The position numbers and the translations under genes were made by a program. This document shows, piece after piece, positions 1 through 5,642 of a stretch of DNA of 6,707 nucleotides (position 1 is the first letter of the stretch; the number at the start of each line of letters is the position of its first letter). A model generated the notes under the pieces. It worked only from the letters and a program-made list of their open reading frames with translations, had not been told where the DNA came from and made no database searches. The stretch comes from Desulfobacteraceae bacterium UBA2771 (GTDB taxonomy: Bacteria > Desulfobacterota > Desulfobacteria > Desulfobacterales > Desulfosarcinaceae): NCBI GenBank assembly GCA_002352605.1, contig DEIP01000092.1, positions 1 through 6,707 of the forward strand. The letters run 5' to 3'.

Positions 1-31
1 TCGATCTCCCCCACATCGCCGGAACTTGGAC

Positions 32-74
32 GCTAACGAGAACTGACCCATTTATGCTAACAAAAATTGAGCCA
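32..74. repeat. Tandem 24-nt repeats resembling an IS21-family terminus
   Basis: Two copies of a unit lie head to tail with a 24-nt period: GCTAAC then AACTGACCCA (32-50), and GCTAAC then AATTGAGCCA (56-74). About 15 of the first 19 positions match. IS21-family elements are known to carry several internal repeats at each end, and the TGACCC/TGAGCC core is typical of them, so this is probably the edge of a decayed or window-truncated element. No istA or istB coding sequence can be recognised in the window. The open frame beginning near 133 (MHKIDLKRILSIYKTG) could be a scrap of an istA start, but that is very uncertain. The element's body may lie upstream of position 1. Confidence 0.45.
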
Positions 75-244
75 GGATTTGGGCTAAAGGAATCAGATTC
101 TGAAGCTGATTCAAGGCCGGAACCAAGGCTGGGTGCATAAAATAGATTTGAAAAGGATTTTGTCGATCTACAAGACAGGAGTCGCTGGAGAAGCGAACGT
201 TGACTCAGACAGTTTTGGTTGCTTTTCTTGGTTGGGTAGGGGTC

Positions 245-384
245 ATAAGGGCCTATCGTCTCGCTGTCCTACGCTTAATCTCGGGGATTGCACCCTCCCG
301 ATCCAAGGACTCGCTACCCAGGCCGGCCAGCCTTCAGGGACGGGTTTCCCACCCGCTAAAATATGCGACCTTGCCCGGCCGCAC
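245..384 (-). mobile_element. 5' fragment of a bacterial group II intron (no reverse transcriptase)
   Basis: Read on the minus strand from 384, the sequence begins GTGCGGCCGGGCAAGGTCGC. This matches the usual bacterial group II intron 5' end (GUGYG), and the GTGCG can pair with the CGCAT a few bases later. It is followed by a hairpin of the GCGGGTG-GGAAA-CCCGT type, characteristic of the epsilon-prime region of domain I, then by further domain I-like helices ending around AAGCGTAGGACAGCGAGACGATAGGCC. Recognisable intron sequence stops near 245. No intron-encoded reverse transcriptase or domain V/VI follows before the IS21-like repeats, so this is a truncated copy that cannot self-splice or move. 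The 384 boundary is well supported if the identification is right; the inner boundary is approximate. Identification is by motif memory, not by a covariance-model search. Confidence 0.55.
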
Positions 385-478
385 AAGTATTAAGTTATTT
401 GACCGCCACTAAGGGCTCGGTGGGGGCAAATACGAAATTTTAGAGAACCCAAGGTAGGGCCGAACGCACAGGAATCAG

Positions 479-503
479 TGCACAATGCACAGAATATTGT
501 GCA
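479..503. promoter_or_regulatory. 8-bp inverted repeat, possible operator
   Basis: TGCACAAT (479-486) and ATTGTGCA (496-503) are perfect inverted arms around a 9-nt spacer, and the hexamer AATCAG sits at both flanks (473-478 and 503-508). This dyad is compatible with a dimeric transcription factor site. A weak sigma-70-like pair, TTGTGC (498-503) and TAGGAT (521-526) with a 17-nt spacer, overlaps the right arm, so the dyad could act as an operator over a plus-strand promoter. The hexamers match consensus poorly (3/6 and 4/6). It could also be chance or debris from the neighbouring mobile elements. Confidence 0.25.
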
Positions 504-589
504 ATCAGCTACCCCAACAATAGGATAACCTGTTGGATTTAATACCCTGTCTTCAATGGCATGCTTTTTGCTAGGATAGGAGTCCATAG

Positions 590-652
590 ATGGGATTAAA
601 TCCAAAAAAAAGAAGTGAAAAAGATCATTTATCCATTATCTCCTGTAAATAA
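590..652 (+). other. Candidate 20-codon micro-ORF
   Basis: An ATG at 590 follows AGGAG (578-582) with a 7-nt gap, which is good ribosome binding site geometry, and the frame runs 20 codons to TAA at 650. The peptide (MGLNPKKRSEKDHLSIISCK) is lysine-rich and resembles nothing I know. It lies about 280 nt upstream of the operon start. It might be a leader peptide or a chance frame in AT-rich DNA; there is no evidence beyond the translation signals. Confidence 0.15.
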
Positions 653-726
653 AAAAATCGAAACCTAACCCTTAGCTTATCAAATTATTGCAATTTGTCG
701 GCATCTCTCAACAAACGCTAAAGTTT

Positions 727-820
727 TCTGCCTGTTATTTTCGGCAGACAAAATCGTTGCCCTTCGAAACAGCGATGGACGCCGGCGTTCCCGGCGATAC
801 GTTCCCAGGCCGAAGTTCGG
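727..820 (+). other. Run of four hairpins in the presumed operon leader
   Basis: Four non-overlapping stem-loops can be drawn in 94 nt. They are TCTGCC/GGCAGA (727-732 with 743-748), ATCGTTG/CAGCGAT with one G-U pair (753-759 with 770-776), CGCCGG/CCGGCG (780-785 with 791-796), and CCGAA/TTCGG (810-814 with 816-820). The last is enclosed by a further imperfect helix, CGTTCC with GGAAACG. None is followed by a U tract, so these are not intrinsic terminators. The position about 115 nt ahead of the first start codon suggests a structured 5' leader or a small RNA. It matches no riboswitch consensus that I can recall, and short stems can arise by chance, so confidence is low. Confidence 0.3.
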
Positions 821-920
821 AAACGAGATGCAAGGTCATGTTATTGCAGCAGTCGTAAAACAACCTTTCAGAAACTCGAAACACGGTATTTTTTGACTTG
901 AAAACAACTTAGGACAAAGT

Positions 921-929
921 AAGGAGGGA
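921..929 (+). promoter_or_regulatory. Strong ribosome binding site of the first operon gene
   Basis: AAGGAGGGA ends 6 nt before the ATG at 936, and its AGGAGG core sits 8 nt away. This fixes the start of the 555-aa gene. A TTGACT hexamer at 893-898 looks like a -35 box but has no acceptable -10 box at the right distance, so the promoter is probably further upstream. Confidence 0.75.
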
Positions 930-935
930 TTAATT

Positions 936-2603
936 ATGTGGCAAAATGCAACCAGGCTATTGGGTGTCGGAGGTAAAGTCAGATATCCGGCAACGGGGGG
1001 AGTTTTTGAACCTCTGAAAAACGTATCGGTAGATATCTATCACATCACCGAGGATGAAGGCGGCTTTTTCAGCTTTCTCCGGTTGAATTCTCTTCCCGCC
1101 ATAACGGATCTCTCAGGGGATTTCACCTTCACGGATTTACCTGTCCAGGTAAAAACGAAAACAGTAATTCCCGGAGGATCTCCCGGCACGCCAATCGAGA
1201 TAATGGAACCCTCCAGTTTACCGGACATTGTTTTTCTTATCTCCGGGCAAGCCGGAACAGAATTTGTCGAGATCTACGATGAACGTAATATGGTGGATGA
1301 TGGATGGTTCACCGCCAATCCGGACCGGGTGGACGTACCGTTAACCGGAAATCCCGCGATCGTTATTGATATCCCGGACCTGATTTCCACAACACCTGTT
1401 CCCGACGGTCGGTATTTCTTTTTGAGGATCGGGCGCGTTACGCGCGACGAGATAACCAATGTAGATGTCCCCGCTCCCGCCTTACCGGGTTACATGACGT
1501 CCGCGGCCCCCTCATTTTTCCCAGGGATCGTGGACGCCCCCTTCGGCGGAACTCTCCAGATAGGAGGGCATTTCGGCGACGATATCCGGCTGATGGGAGA
1601 CAACGTCTATTACCGGGTCTATTTTTCACCTTACAGCGGAAATCCCGCTGATCCATTTGTGCCGGCATTGGCAACCCAAATTACCGATCCCTTGTTTAAC
1701 AAGAAATATATTCTACCCACCACTCCGGGAGATACGGGCACGTGGCAAACTCTGCCGTTGGGTCCTTTTACCGCCGAGGTGGGCGGAAGTCCGATACAAG
1801 CATACCAAAGGCCGCCACTATACAATCCGGCGGTGGAATACATGCCTTTTCCAGACCTTATGGCCATCTGGAATTCAACAGCGGCAAACAATGACCTGAT
1901 AATCCTGTCCATTGAGGTCTATGAGAAAACCGGTGAAGTTCTTGGCGTTCCCCAGTTGACTCCCATCACTCTTGTTCCAACCGTCAACAACTACGAGTTT
2001 CTCCCGCTTCGGATCGATAACCGGCCTCCGGTACCGAAAATCGATTCATGGGAAACCGGTTTTGCAACTTTCATTCCCCAGCGTATTGACAACCTGGGTC
2101 TCATGAACTCTTGCGGCGAAATGGTGGTAGTTGTCGGTAATCCCAATGGCAACGAATGCGTGGTATTGGGATATGACATCGAAGATGGTAGCGGCAGCTA
2201 TCATCGGCACCTGCTATATTACAGAATGCGAGTGGCATACAGCCCCCGACAGTTTGGCGTCGTACCACTGGAAACCCAGGTTGTTTTGAAAGGACAGGGA
2301 AGTGATCCGACTTTCGACATAGGCGGGACAAAAAACGATATCGACTGGAATTACAACCCAGCAGTGGATCCACTTCATTCCAACATTTTGAATTATAGCT
2401 CTGTACTGGTTCCGAAAACTCTCGACGGTTGGCCACCGGAACCCGCCGGTGACACCTACAGCGGGAAGCGATGTCTTCAATACGCGGTTGAAGTATCGTT
2501 GGGCTGCGGCGTTCGGACGATAAACGGCTGGAGCCGGTTATTCGGTCACCGGCATAGCGCCAGACATATCATCATAGGAATACCAGAAGAAGGAGAAAAA
2601 TAA
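936..2603 (+). CDS. Beta-rich protein with transthyretin-like N-terminal domain, partner of the caspase-like protein
   Basis: This is a 555-aa protein with no recognised family name. Residues about 9-70 look like a transthyretin/carboxypeptidase-regulatory-type beta-sandwich: VGGKVRYPATGG, then PLKNVSVDIYHI, then a Gly-Asp-Phe-Thr-Phe turn at 61-65. The rest (about 95-550) is rich in Pro, Gly, Asp and aromatic residues, with short beta-strand-like stretches such as VYYRVYFSPYSGNP (224-237), LIILSIEVYE (321-330) and CVVLGYDIEDGSG (408-420). This suggests several further all-beta domains. There is no signal peptide, transmembrane segment or lipobox, and no catalytic motif I recognise. Four cysteines (393, 408, 513, 524) are in the C-terminal third. 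The start is set by the ribosome binding site at 921-929. The stop is 2 nt before the next start, whose ribosome binding site lies inside this gene's last codons, so the two are probably translationally coupled and their products may interact. Function is unknown; a structural or binding role is inferred. Confidence 0.85.
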   Translation: MWQNATRLLGVGGKVRYPATGGVFEPLKNVSVDIYHITEDEGGFFSFLRLNSLPAITDLSGDFTFTDLPVQVKTKTVIPGGSPGTPIEIMEPSSLPDIVFLISGQAGTEFVEIYDERNMVDDGWFTANPDRVDVPLTGNPAIVIDIPDLISTTPVPDGRYFFLRIGRVTRDEITNVDVPAPALPGYMTSAAPSFFPGIVDAPFGGTLQIGGHFGDDIRLMGDNVYYRVYFSPYSGNPADPFVPALATQITDPLFNKKYILPTTPGDTGTWQTLPLGPFTAEVGGSPIQAYQRPPLYNPAVEYMPFPDLMAIWNSTAANNDLIILSIEVYEKTGEVLGVPQLTPITLVPTVNNYEFLPLRIDNRPPVPKIDSWETGFATFIPQRIDNLGLMNSCGEMVVVVGNPNGNECVVLGYDIEDGSGSYHRHLLYYRMRVAYSPRQFGVVPLETQVVLKGQGSDPTFDIGGTKNDIDWNYNPAVDPLHSNILNYSSVLVPKTLDGWPPEPAGDTYSGKRCLQYAVEVSLGCGVRTINGWSRLFGHRHSARHIIIGIPEEGEK

Positions 2604-2605
2604 AA

Positions 2606-5038
2606 ATGGCAACAAAAAATCCCAATGATAAATATGCGTTTTTGTTTTCAGGGCCTGCCGGAGACCGTGAATTAAAGGACCTGGAGAATGTCTCTGAAGT
2701 ATTAATAAAATACTATAATTATCCCATTTCCCAAGTAAAAGTTATCCTGGGTTCAACCCCGGCGGTCATGCCCGGTTTTTCCGGCGTAGCGGCAGTCGTA
2801 GTCGCCTCGCAGGTTCAACTGGAGAGTCAATTGACAACCTTCACCATCATGGCCGCCGGTGCAAATAAAACCGTTCTCCTGTATTTTGCCGGTTGGGGAA
2901 CCAATGAATCGGGGATAGCAAAATTAGCCATCGACAACGGTGCTCCTCCCACATATGTTGACCCGACATGGCTTACGACTCGGTTAAATGCCTTCGGCGC
3001 TTCACAAGTCAATGTCGTAATGCAGCAAAACAACTGCGGCGGATTCAGTTCCGCTTTGACCGGTTGCACGCTTGCCGATTGGACCTTTTCTTTCGCCTGT
3101 ATCGCCACGGAAGCAAGTTATGGCGACAGTCCGGTTGTAATGGGCAGCTATTTCACCCATGCCTGGACTCGCGGATTGAAATTGCAGGCGCTTCCACCCT
3201 CAACTCCCGATTCCGGAAAATATGCGGATCAACTGGCTGCGGGCGCTGAGGGAACAAACCGCTTGGTATCGCTTGAAGAGGCGGAAATCTTTGGGAAGCA
3301 GATCCATGATTCAGACCCCGCCTACGCCATGGCGGGAATTTCCACTCCGGGATACCTGGGGCCCATGGGCGGTTCACCGCAATACCTTGGGTTGCCGGAC
3401 CTCCTCATACGCGACGGTAGTTCCCAATGGTATGAGAGTCCCGACATTAATTTGACCCACCCCAATCACCCCTGGGTTGATACAAACCCTGCTAATAAAG
3501 ACTGGTATATTTCCGACTCGCCCCCGCCTCCGCCGCCTCCCGGGATGTTTAATAATACCGTCCATGTAGATACGCGAAATATAGGCACTCACCCGGTGCG
3601 GCGCTACTCGTTGGCTATGGATTTATTCTGGTCGGGCGGAGGAGGAGCGGGAACCGATCCTTATGATATTTGCGATATCGTTCCTGCGGGCGGGGTATTA
3701 AAACCCATGGATCAAGCAGACATCGGCACTCCGGACGATATTTGGGATACTCATCCCAAAAATATCAAATTTGAAAATACATCGACTCACCGTTGTATCA
3801 AAGTTGAGGCCAAACCGTTTTGCACCGGAGTGGATGGTCTGGATCATGTTTGGAATCCTTTGGCGTATGATTTCGAGGGTCAACGCAATATCGACCTCAT
3901 GACGGTCGTTCCGCCTCCCCCATCCCCAATGCCTTCTCCCGGCATTACGGGGATTAAAAAACATGTTTACGCTTTAAAAAATCCTTTTGAACAGCTTCGC
4001 AATTTCTACATTGTTTTCCCTCAAAATTATTTCCAATATGAAAACAAGATCCAATTTAACTGGTTGGAAGTTTCCCGGGATAGAAAAGCCAGGCAGATCC
4101 CCCTTACGATAACGATGGAACCGCATCCGCATATTGCCATGCGATTAAAAACGGATGAAGAAAAAAAGATCCTGTTTAGTGCGGAGCTTAAGGCGGAATT
4201 TGCTCTCAATGAGGACGTGGTATTGCCTTTCGATATCCTGGTGGAAAACCTGGATGTTGAAGTCGATAACGCCAATCTCAGAAAAGCTGCTGCTATGTTC
4301 CAGACCGATACGGTCGCTTTTGCCGGTCTCACGGTCGTGATCAAAAAAGGCGCAGGAACCATAAAAGGCGTTACCCTTGACCGTGACGGAAACCCCGCGG
4401 CAGGCGCGAAGGTCTTCCTGCGCACCATTAACGACTTGCAGGGAGCGGTGGCAAGAACCGGGGAAGACGGCGCTTTCAATTTTGAGGCTATTAATGCGGA
4501 TGTTTATAAACTGGCAGCCGAGGGTGCAGGATGGCGTTCCAAGGAAAAAATTATCTCCCTCACGGACGGGCGTGTGGAAGATCTGAAAATCGACCTGCTG
4601 GAACCCTTTGGCGATGAAGACCTGGTGAAGGTGGTCATCGACAAAATCCGGATTCTGGACGACAAGGACCCGTGCATTAAGGGAAAAGGGGAATTGACAT
4701 TCACTTCGGTTGTCGTGCCGGATAACGATACGGACAGAAAACAGGTGACCCGTTTACCGGAGGATGGCGTGTATCATATGGGAGACAAACCCGGAAAGAA
4801 TGATATCGAATTGGGCGTAACTGTTTTCCAGGGTGTTGTCAAAAATAAATCCCTTTCCTTTACAATTTCCGGAAAAGAGATCGACCTGTTTGATCCTGAT
4901 GATCAGTTGGCGCGTTATCACCGTGAATTTACGGGCAACCCGGCAGAATGGTATGGAAAATACTACCCCGGCGACGAGTATCTTGATGCCGAGGATGTAG
5001 GCGGTTGGGCAATTTGGTACCGTATTCTTCGTGGCTAA
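2606..5038 (+). CDS. Multidomain caspase/legumain-like protein with degenerate catalytic dyad
   Basis: This is an 810-aa protein. Residues 9-196 have the layout of a clan CD peptidase (caspase C14/legumain C13 type): strand KYAFLFSG (9-16), strand and His loop VLLYFAGWGTNESG (90-103), strand and Cys loop VVMQQNNCGGFSSAL (137-151), then SYFTHAWTRGLKL (181-193). In active relatives the first loop carries a catalytic His-Gly and the second a Gln-Cys-x-Ser-Gly-Gly-Phe. Here the His position is Trp97 (codon TGG at 2894) and, with GGF aligned, the Cys position is Asn142, while Cys144 sits at the usual Ser. Proteolysis is therefore unlikely by the standard mechanism. A seven-proline run (306-312) leads to a beta domain (about 314-430), and a second Pro-rich linker (436-445) leads to another (about 449-580). 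Residues about 584-664 are carboxypeptidase-regulatory-like (GTIKGVTLDRDGNPAAGAKVF). Residues about 669-810 form a further domain (VVIDKIRILDDKDP, LPEDGVYHMGDKPGKN). No signal peptide is seen. AGGAG at 2591-2595 supports the start. Confidence 0.8.
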   Translation: MATKNPNDKYAFLFSGPAGDRELKDLENVSEVLIKYYNYPISQVKVILGSTPAVMPGFSGVAAVVVASQVQLESQLTTFTIMAAGANKTVLLYFAGWGTNESGIAKLAIDNGAPPTYVDPTWLTTRLNAFGASQVNVVMQQNNCGGFSSALTGCTLADWTFSFACIATEASYGDSPVVMGSYFTHAWTRGLKLQALPPSTPDSGKYADQLAAGAEGTNRLVSLEEAEIFGKQIHDSDPAYAMAGISTPGYLGPMGGSPQYLGLPDLLIRDGSSQWYESPDINLTHPNHPWVDTNPANKDWYISDSPPPPPPPGMFNNTVHVDTRNIGTHPVRRYSLAMDLFWSGGGGAGTDPYDICDIVPAGGVLKPMDQADIGTPDDIWDTHPKNIKFENTSTHRCIKVEAKPFCTGVDGLDHVWNPLAYDFEGQRNIDLMTVVPPPPSPMPSPGITGIKKHVYALKNPFEQLRNFYIVFPQNYFQYENKIQFNWLEVSRDRKARQIPLTITMEPHPHIAMRLKTDEEKKILFSAELKAEFALNEDVVLPFDILVENLDVEVDNANLRKAAAMFQTDTVAFAGLTVVIKKGAGTIKGVTLDRDGNPAAGAKVFLRTINDLQGAVARTGEDGAFNFEAINADVYKLAAEGAGWRSKEKIISLTDGRVEDLKIDLLEPFGDEDLVKVVIDKIRILDDKDPCIKGKGELTFTSVVVPDNDTDRKQVTRLPEDGVYHMGDKPGKNDIELGVTVFQGVVKNKSLSFTISGKEIDLFDPDDQLARYHREFTGNPAEWYGKYYPGDEYLDAEDVGGWAIWYRILRG

Positions 5039-5061
5039 TCGGTATCATCGGAAAATCGGAA

Positions 5062-5098
5062 GCCTTGTGAAATTCCACCCATTGGAATAAGGCAAGGC
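5062..5098 (+). other. Hairpin downstream of the caspase-like gene
   Basis: GCCTTG (5062-5067) pairs with CAAGGC (5093-5098), and ATTCCA (5072-5077) pairs with TGGAAT (5083-5088), giving two 6-bp helices separated by a 4x4 internal loop and closed by CCCAT. It begins 23 nt after the stop codon. No T tract follows, so it is not a classical intrinsic terminator, but it could protect the mRNA 3' end or assist termination by another route. Confidence 0.4.
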
Positions 5099-5108
5099 AA
5101 ATTATAAC
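5082..5108 (+). promoter_or_regulatory. Possible sigma-70-like promoter for the 72-aa/radical SAM pair
   Basis: TTGGAA (5082-5087, 4 of 6 consensus bases) and TATAAC (5103-5108, 5 of 6) are separated by 15 nt, which is shorter than the ideal 17. It overlaps the right arm of the hairpin at 5062-5098. If real, it would give the second gene pair its own transcript with a leader of about 200 nt. The short spacer and lack of other evidence keep this tentative. Confidence 0.25.
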
Positions 5109-5190
5109 CCGTCTACAAACACGTATGATGAAAGCCCTAAGATCATCTGCTGAGCGCCCAACGGCTCGCGTTGTATTTCTATCCGACGAG

Positions 5191-5269
5191 GGAGGTGATG
5201 CCAATGAAATAGCTGTTTGTGATAACGGTTAGGCTTCGGTGCCATAGGGACTGCCACGTTGAGGTCTAA
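5191..5269 (+). other. Strong ribosome binding site with an amber-interrupted micro-ORF
   Basis: GGAGGTGAT (5191-5199) is an almost full-length match to the anti-Shine-Dalgarno complement, with its GGAGG core 8 nt before an ATG at 5204. The frame reads ATG AAA TAG and then stays open for 18 codons (LFVITVRLRCHRDCHVEV) to TAA at 5267-5269. That TAA overlaps another ATG (TAATG). So good initiation signals lead to a two-codon ORF, or to a 21-residue peptide with a stop at codon 3, where an AAG to TAG change would restore MKKLFVITV. Possible readings are a minimal regulatory ORF, a decayed small gene, amber read-through, or chance. The Cys-x3-Cys pair is noteworthy beside a radical SAM gene. Confidence 0.25.
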
Positions 5270-5316
5270 TGCTGAGAAACCAAGGGCGGCCCAACCAATC
5301 GAGAGGAGGATGTATC

Positions 5317-5535
5317 ATGCCTGATAAACTTGAAGAGCTCAGAGTAAAAATTCCGCGTCGATTGATTAAGTTCTTTGAAGAGGATGTTCCGGTTATTGTT
5401 AAATACCATCCCGCCGGCCTTTGGCCGGTTGACCCAGCTTTGCTAATGGAGGATCGGTTGAAGAGTTTGTTTAGCGATCGTGAATTTATGGAAAATTATG
5501 AGATCGTTATCATGCCGCGAGCCGGCCTGCGATAG
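5317..5535 (+). CDS. 72-aa protein of unknown family, candidate substrate or partner of the radical SAM enzyme
   Basis: I do not recognise a family. The start at 5317 is chosen because GAGAGGAGG (5301-5309) lies 7 nt upstream. An in-frame ATG at 5269 would add 16 residues (MLRNQGRPNQSRGGCI) but has a weaker site. The protein opens with a charged, probably helical segment (KLEELRVKIPRRLIKFFEED, 4-23), followed by strand-like VPVIVKY (24-30), a Pro/Gly/Trp turn HPAGLWPVDP (31-40), a second helical segment (about 41-60, with LKSLFSDREFMENY) and strand-like EIVIMPR (62-68), ending RAGLR. It has no Cys, no signal peptide and no membrane segment. The alternation of helix and strand could mean a small folded protein. 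Its position directly before a radical SAM/SPASM gene is typical of RiPP precursors, where a leader helix precedes a modified C-terminal core. That is inference; it could equally be a small accessory or peptide-recognition subunit. Confidence 0.75.
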   Translation: MPDKLEELRVKIPRRLIKFFEEDVPVIVKYHPAGLWPVDPALLMEDRLKSLFSDREFMENYEIVIMPRAGLR

Positions 5536-5546
5536 TAAAATGGGCA

Positions 5547-5572
5547 GGGCCGTCTGTTTCGATAGGCGGCCC
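5547..5572 (+). terminator. GC-rich hairpin between the 72-aa gene and the radical SAM gene (attenuator-like)
   Basis: GGGCCGTCT (5547-5555) pairs with AGGCGGCCC (5564-5572) in a 9-bp stem with one G-U pair and an 8-nt loop. It begins 12 nt after the stop codon of the 72-aa gene. It is followed by C and A residues rather than a T tract, with six Ts only at 5605-5610, so it is a poor intrinsic terminator. Such a hairpin between a small upstream gene and its enzyme gene commonly stabilises the upstream message or reduces read-through, which would make the small protein more abundant than the enzyme. Confidence 0.4.
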
Positions 5573-5642
5573 CCTCCAAAAACATTTCATGCCGGAATTA
5601 TAGGTTTTTTGTAAAATCATACATATTTAGGGGAGGCATTCC

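Larger units (their letters stand above)
385..935. other. Gene-poor upstream region of the caspase-like operon
   Basis: This 551-bp stretch has no ORF that looks like a conserved protein. A 71-codon open frame on the minus strand (390-605) is not preceded by a recognisable ribosome binding site and has no familiar motif. What can be seen is an 8-bp inverted repeat at 479-503, a micro-ORF with a good ribosome binding site at 590-652, an AT-rich segment at about 598-700, four consecutive hairpins at 727-820, and the operon's ribosome binding site at 921-929. It most likely holds the promoter and leader of the operon that begins at 936, next to the scar of older mobile-element insertions. No convincing sigma-70 promoter is visible. 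Confidence 0.5.

Noticed and set aside
133..412. Two overlapping plus-strand open frames of 86 and 70 codons
   Set aside because: Most of their length lies antisense to the group II intron-like RNA sequence, and the predicted proteins have low-complexity, restriction-site-like composition with no ribosome binding site. Only the first 15-20 residues of the longer one might be an istA scrap.
390..605. 71-codon minus-strand open frame ending at the intron-like boundary
   Set aside because: No good ribosome binding site, no recognisable motif, and it crosses the inverted repeat. It could be a remnant of the gene the intron entered, but nothing supports that.
893..921. TTGACT as the -35 box of an operon promoter
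   Set aside because: No acceptable -10 hexamer lies 15-19 nt downstream, and a transcript starting there would begin within the ribosome binding site.
4027..4479. 150-codon minus-strand open frame inside the 810-aa gene
   Set aside because: It is a shadow of the real gene: serine/arginine-rich translation with no homology-like motifs and no initiation signal.
5156..5234. Integron attC-like site: GCCCAAC at 5156-5162 and GTTAGGC at 5228-5234, 79 bp apart
   Set aside because: The outer boxes fit the RYYYAAC/GTTRRRY patterns but are only 6/7 complementary, the intervening sequence lacks the expected L boxes and palindromy, and such degenerate 7-mers are common. No second site or integrase is seen.
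5204..5269. Annotating the amber-interrupted frame as a pyrrolysine-containing gene
   Set aside because: A single in-frame TAG with no methylamine methyltransferase context or pyl genes in the window does not justify it; it is kept only as an observation.
5215..5310. TPP riboswitch, suggested by ATGCTGAGAAACC
   Set aside because: Only the CTGAGA element is present; the conserved CTGAT and downstream pairing segments are absent and no thiamine gene follows.
5269..5316. Upstream ATG at 5269 as the start of the 72-aa gene
   Set aside because: It overlaps the stop of the micro-ORF (TAATG) but has only a weak GAGG site, while 5317 has GAGAGGAGG at good spacing. The added residues look like translated leader.
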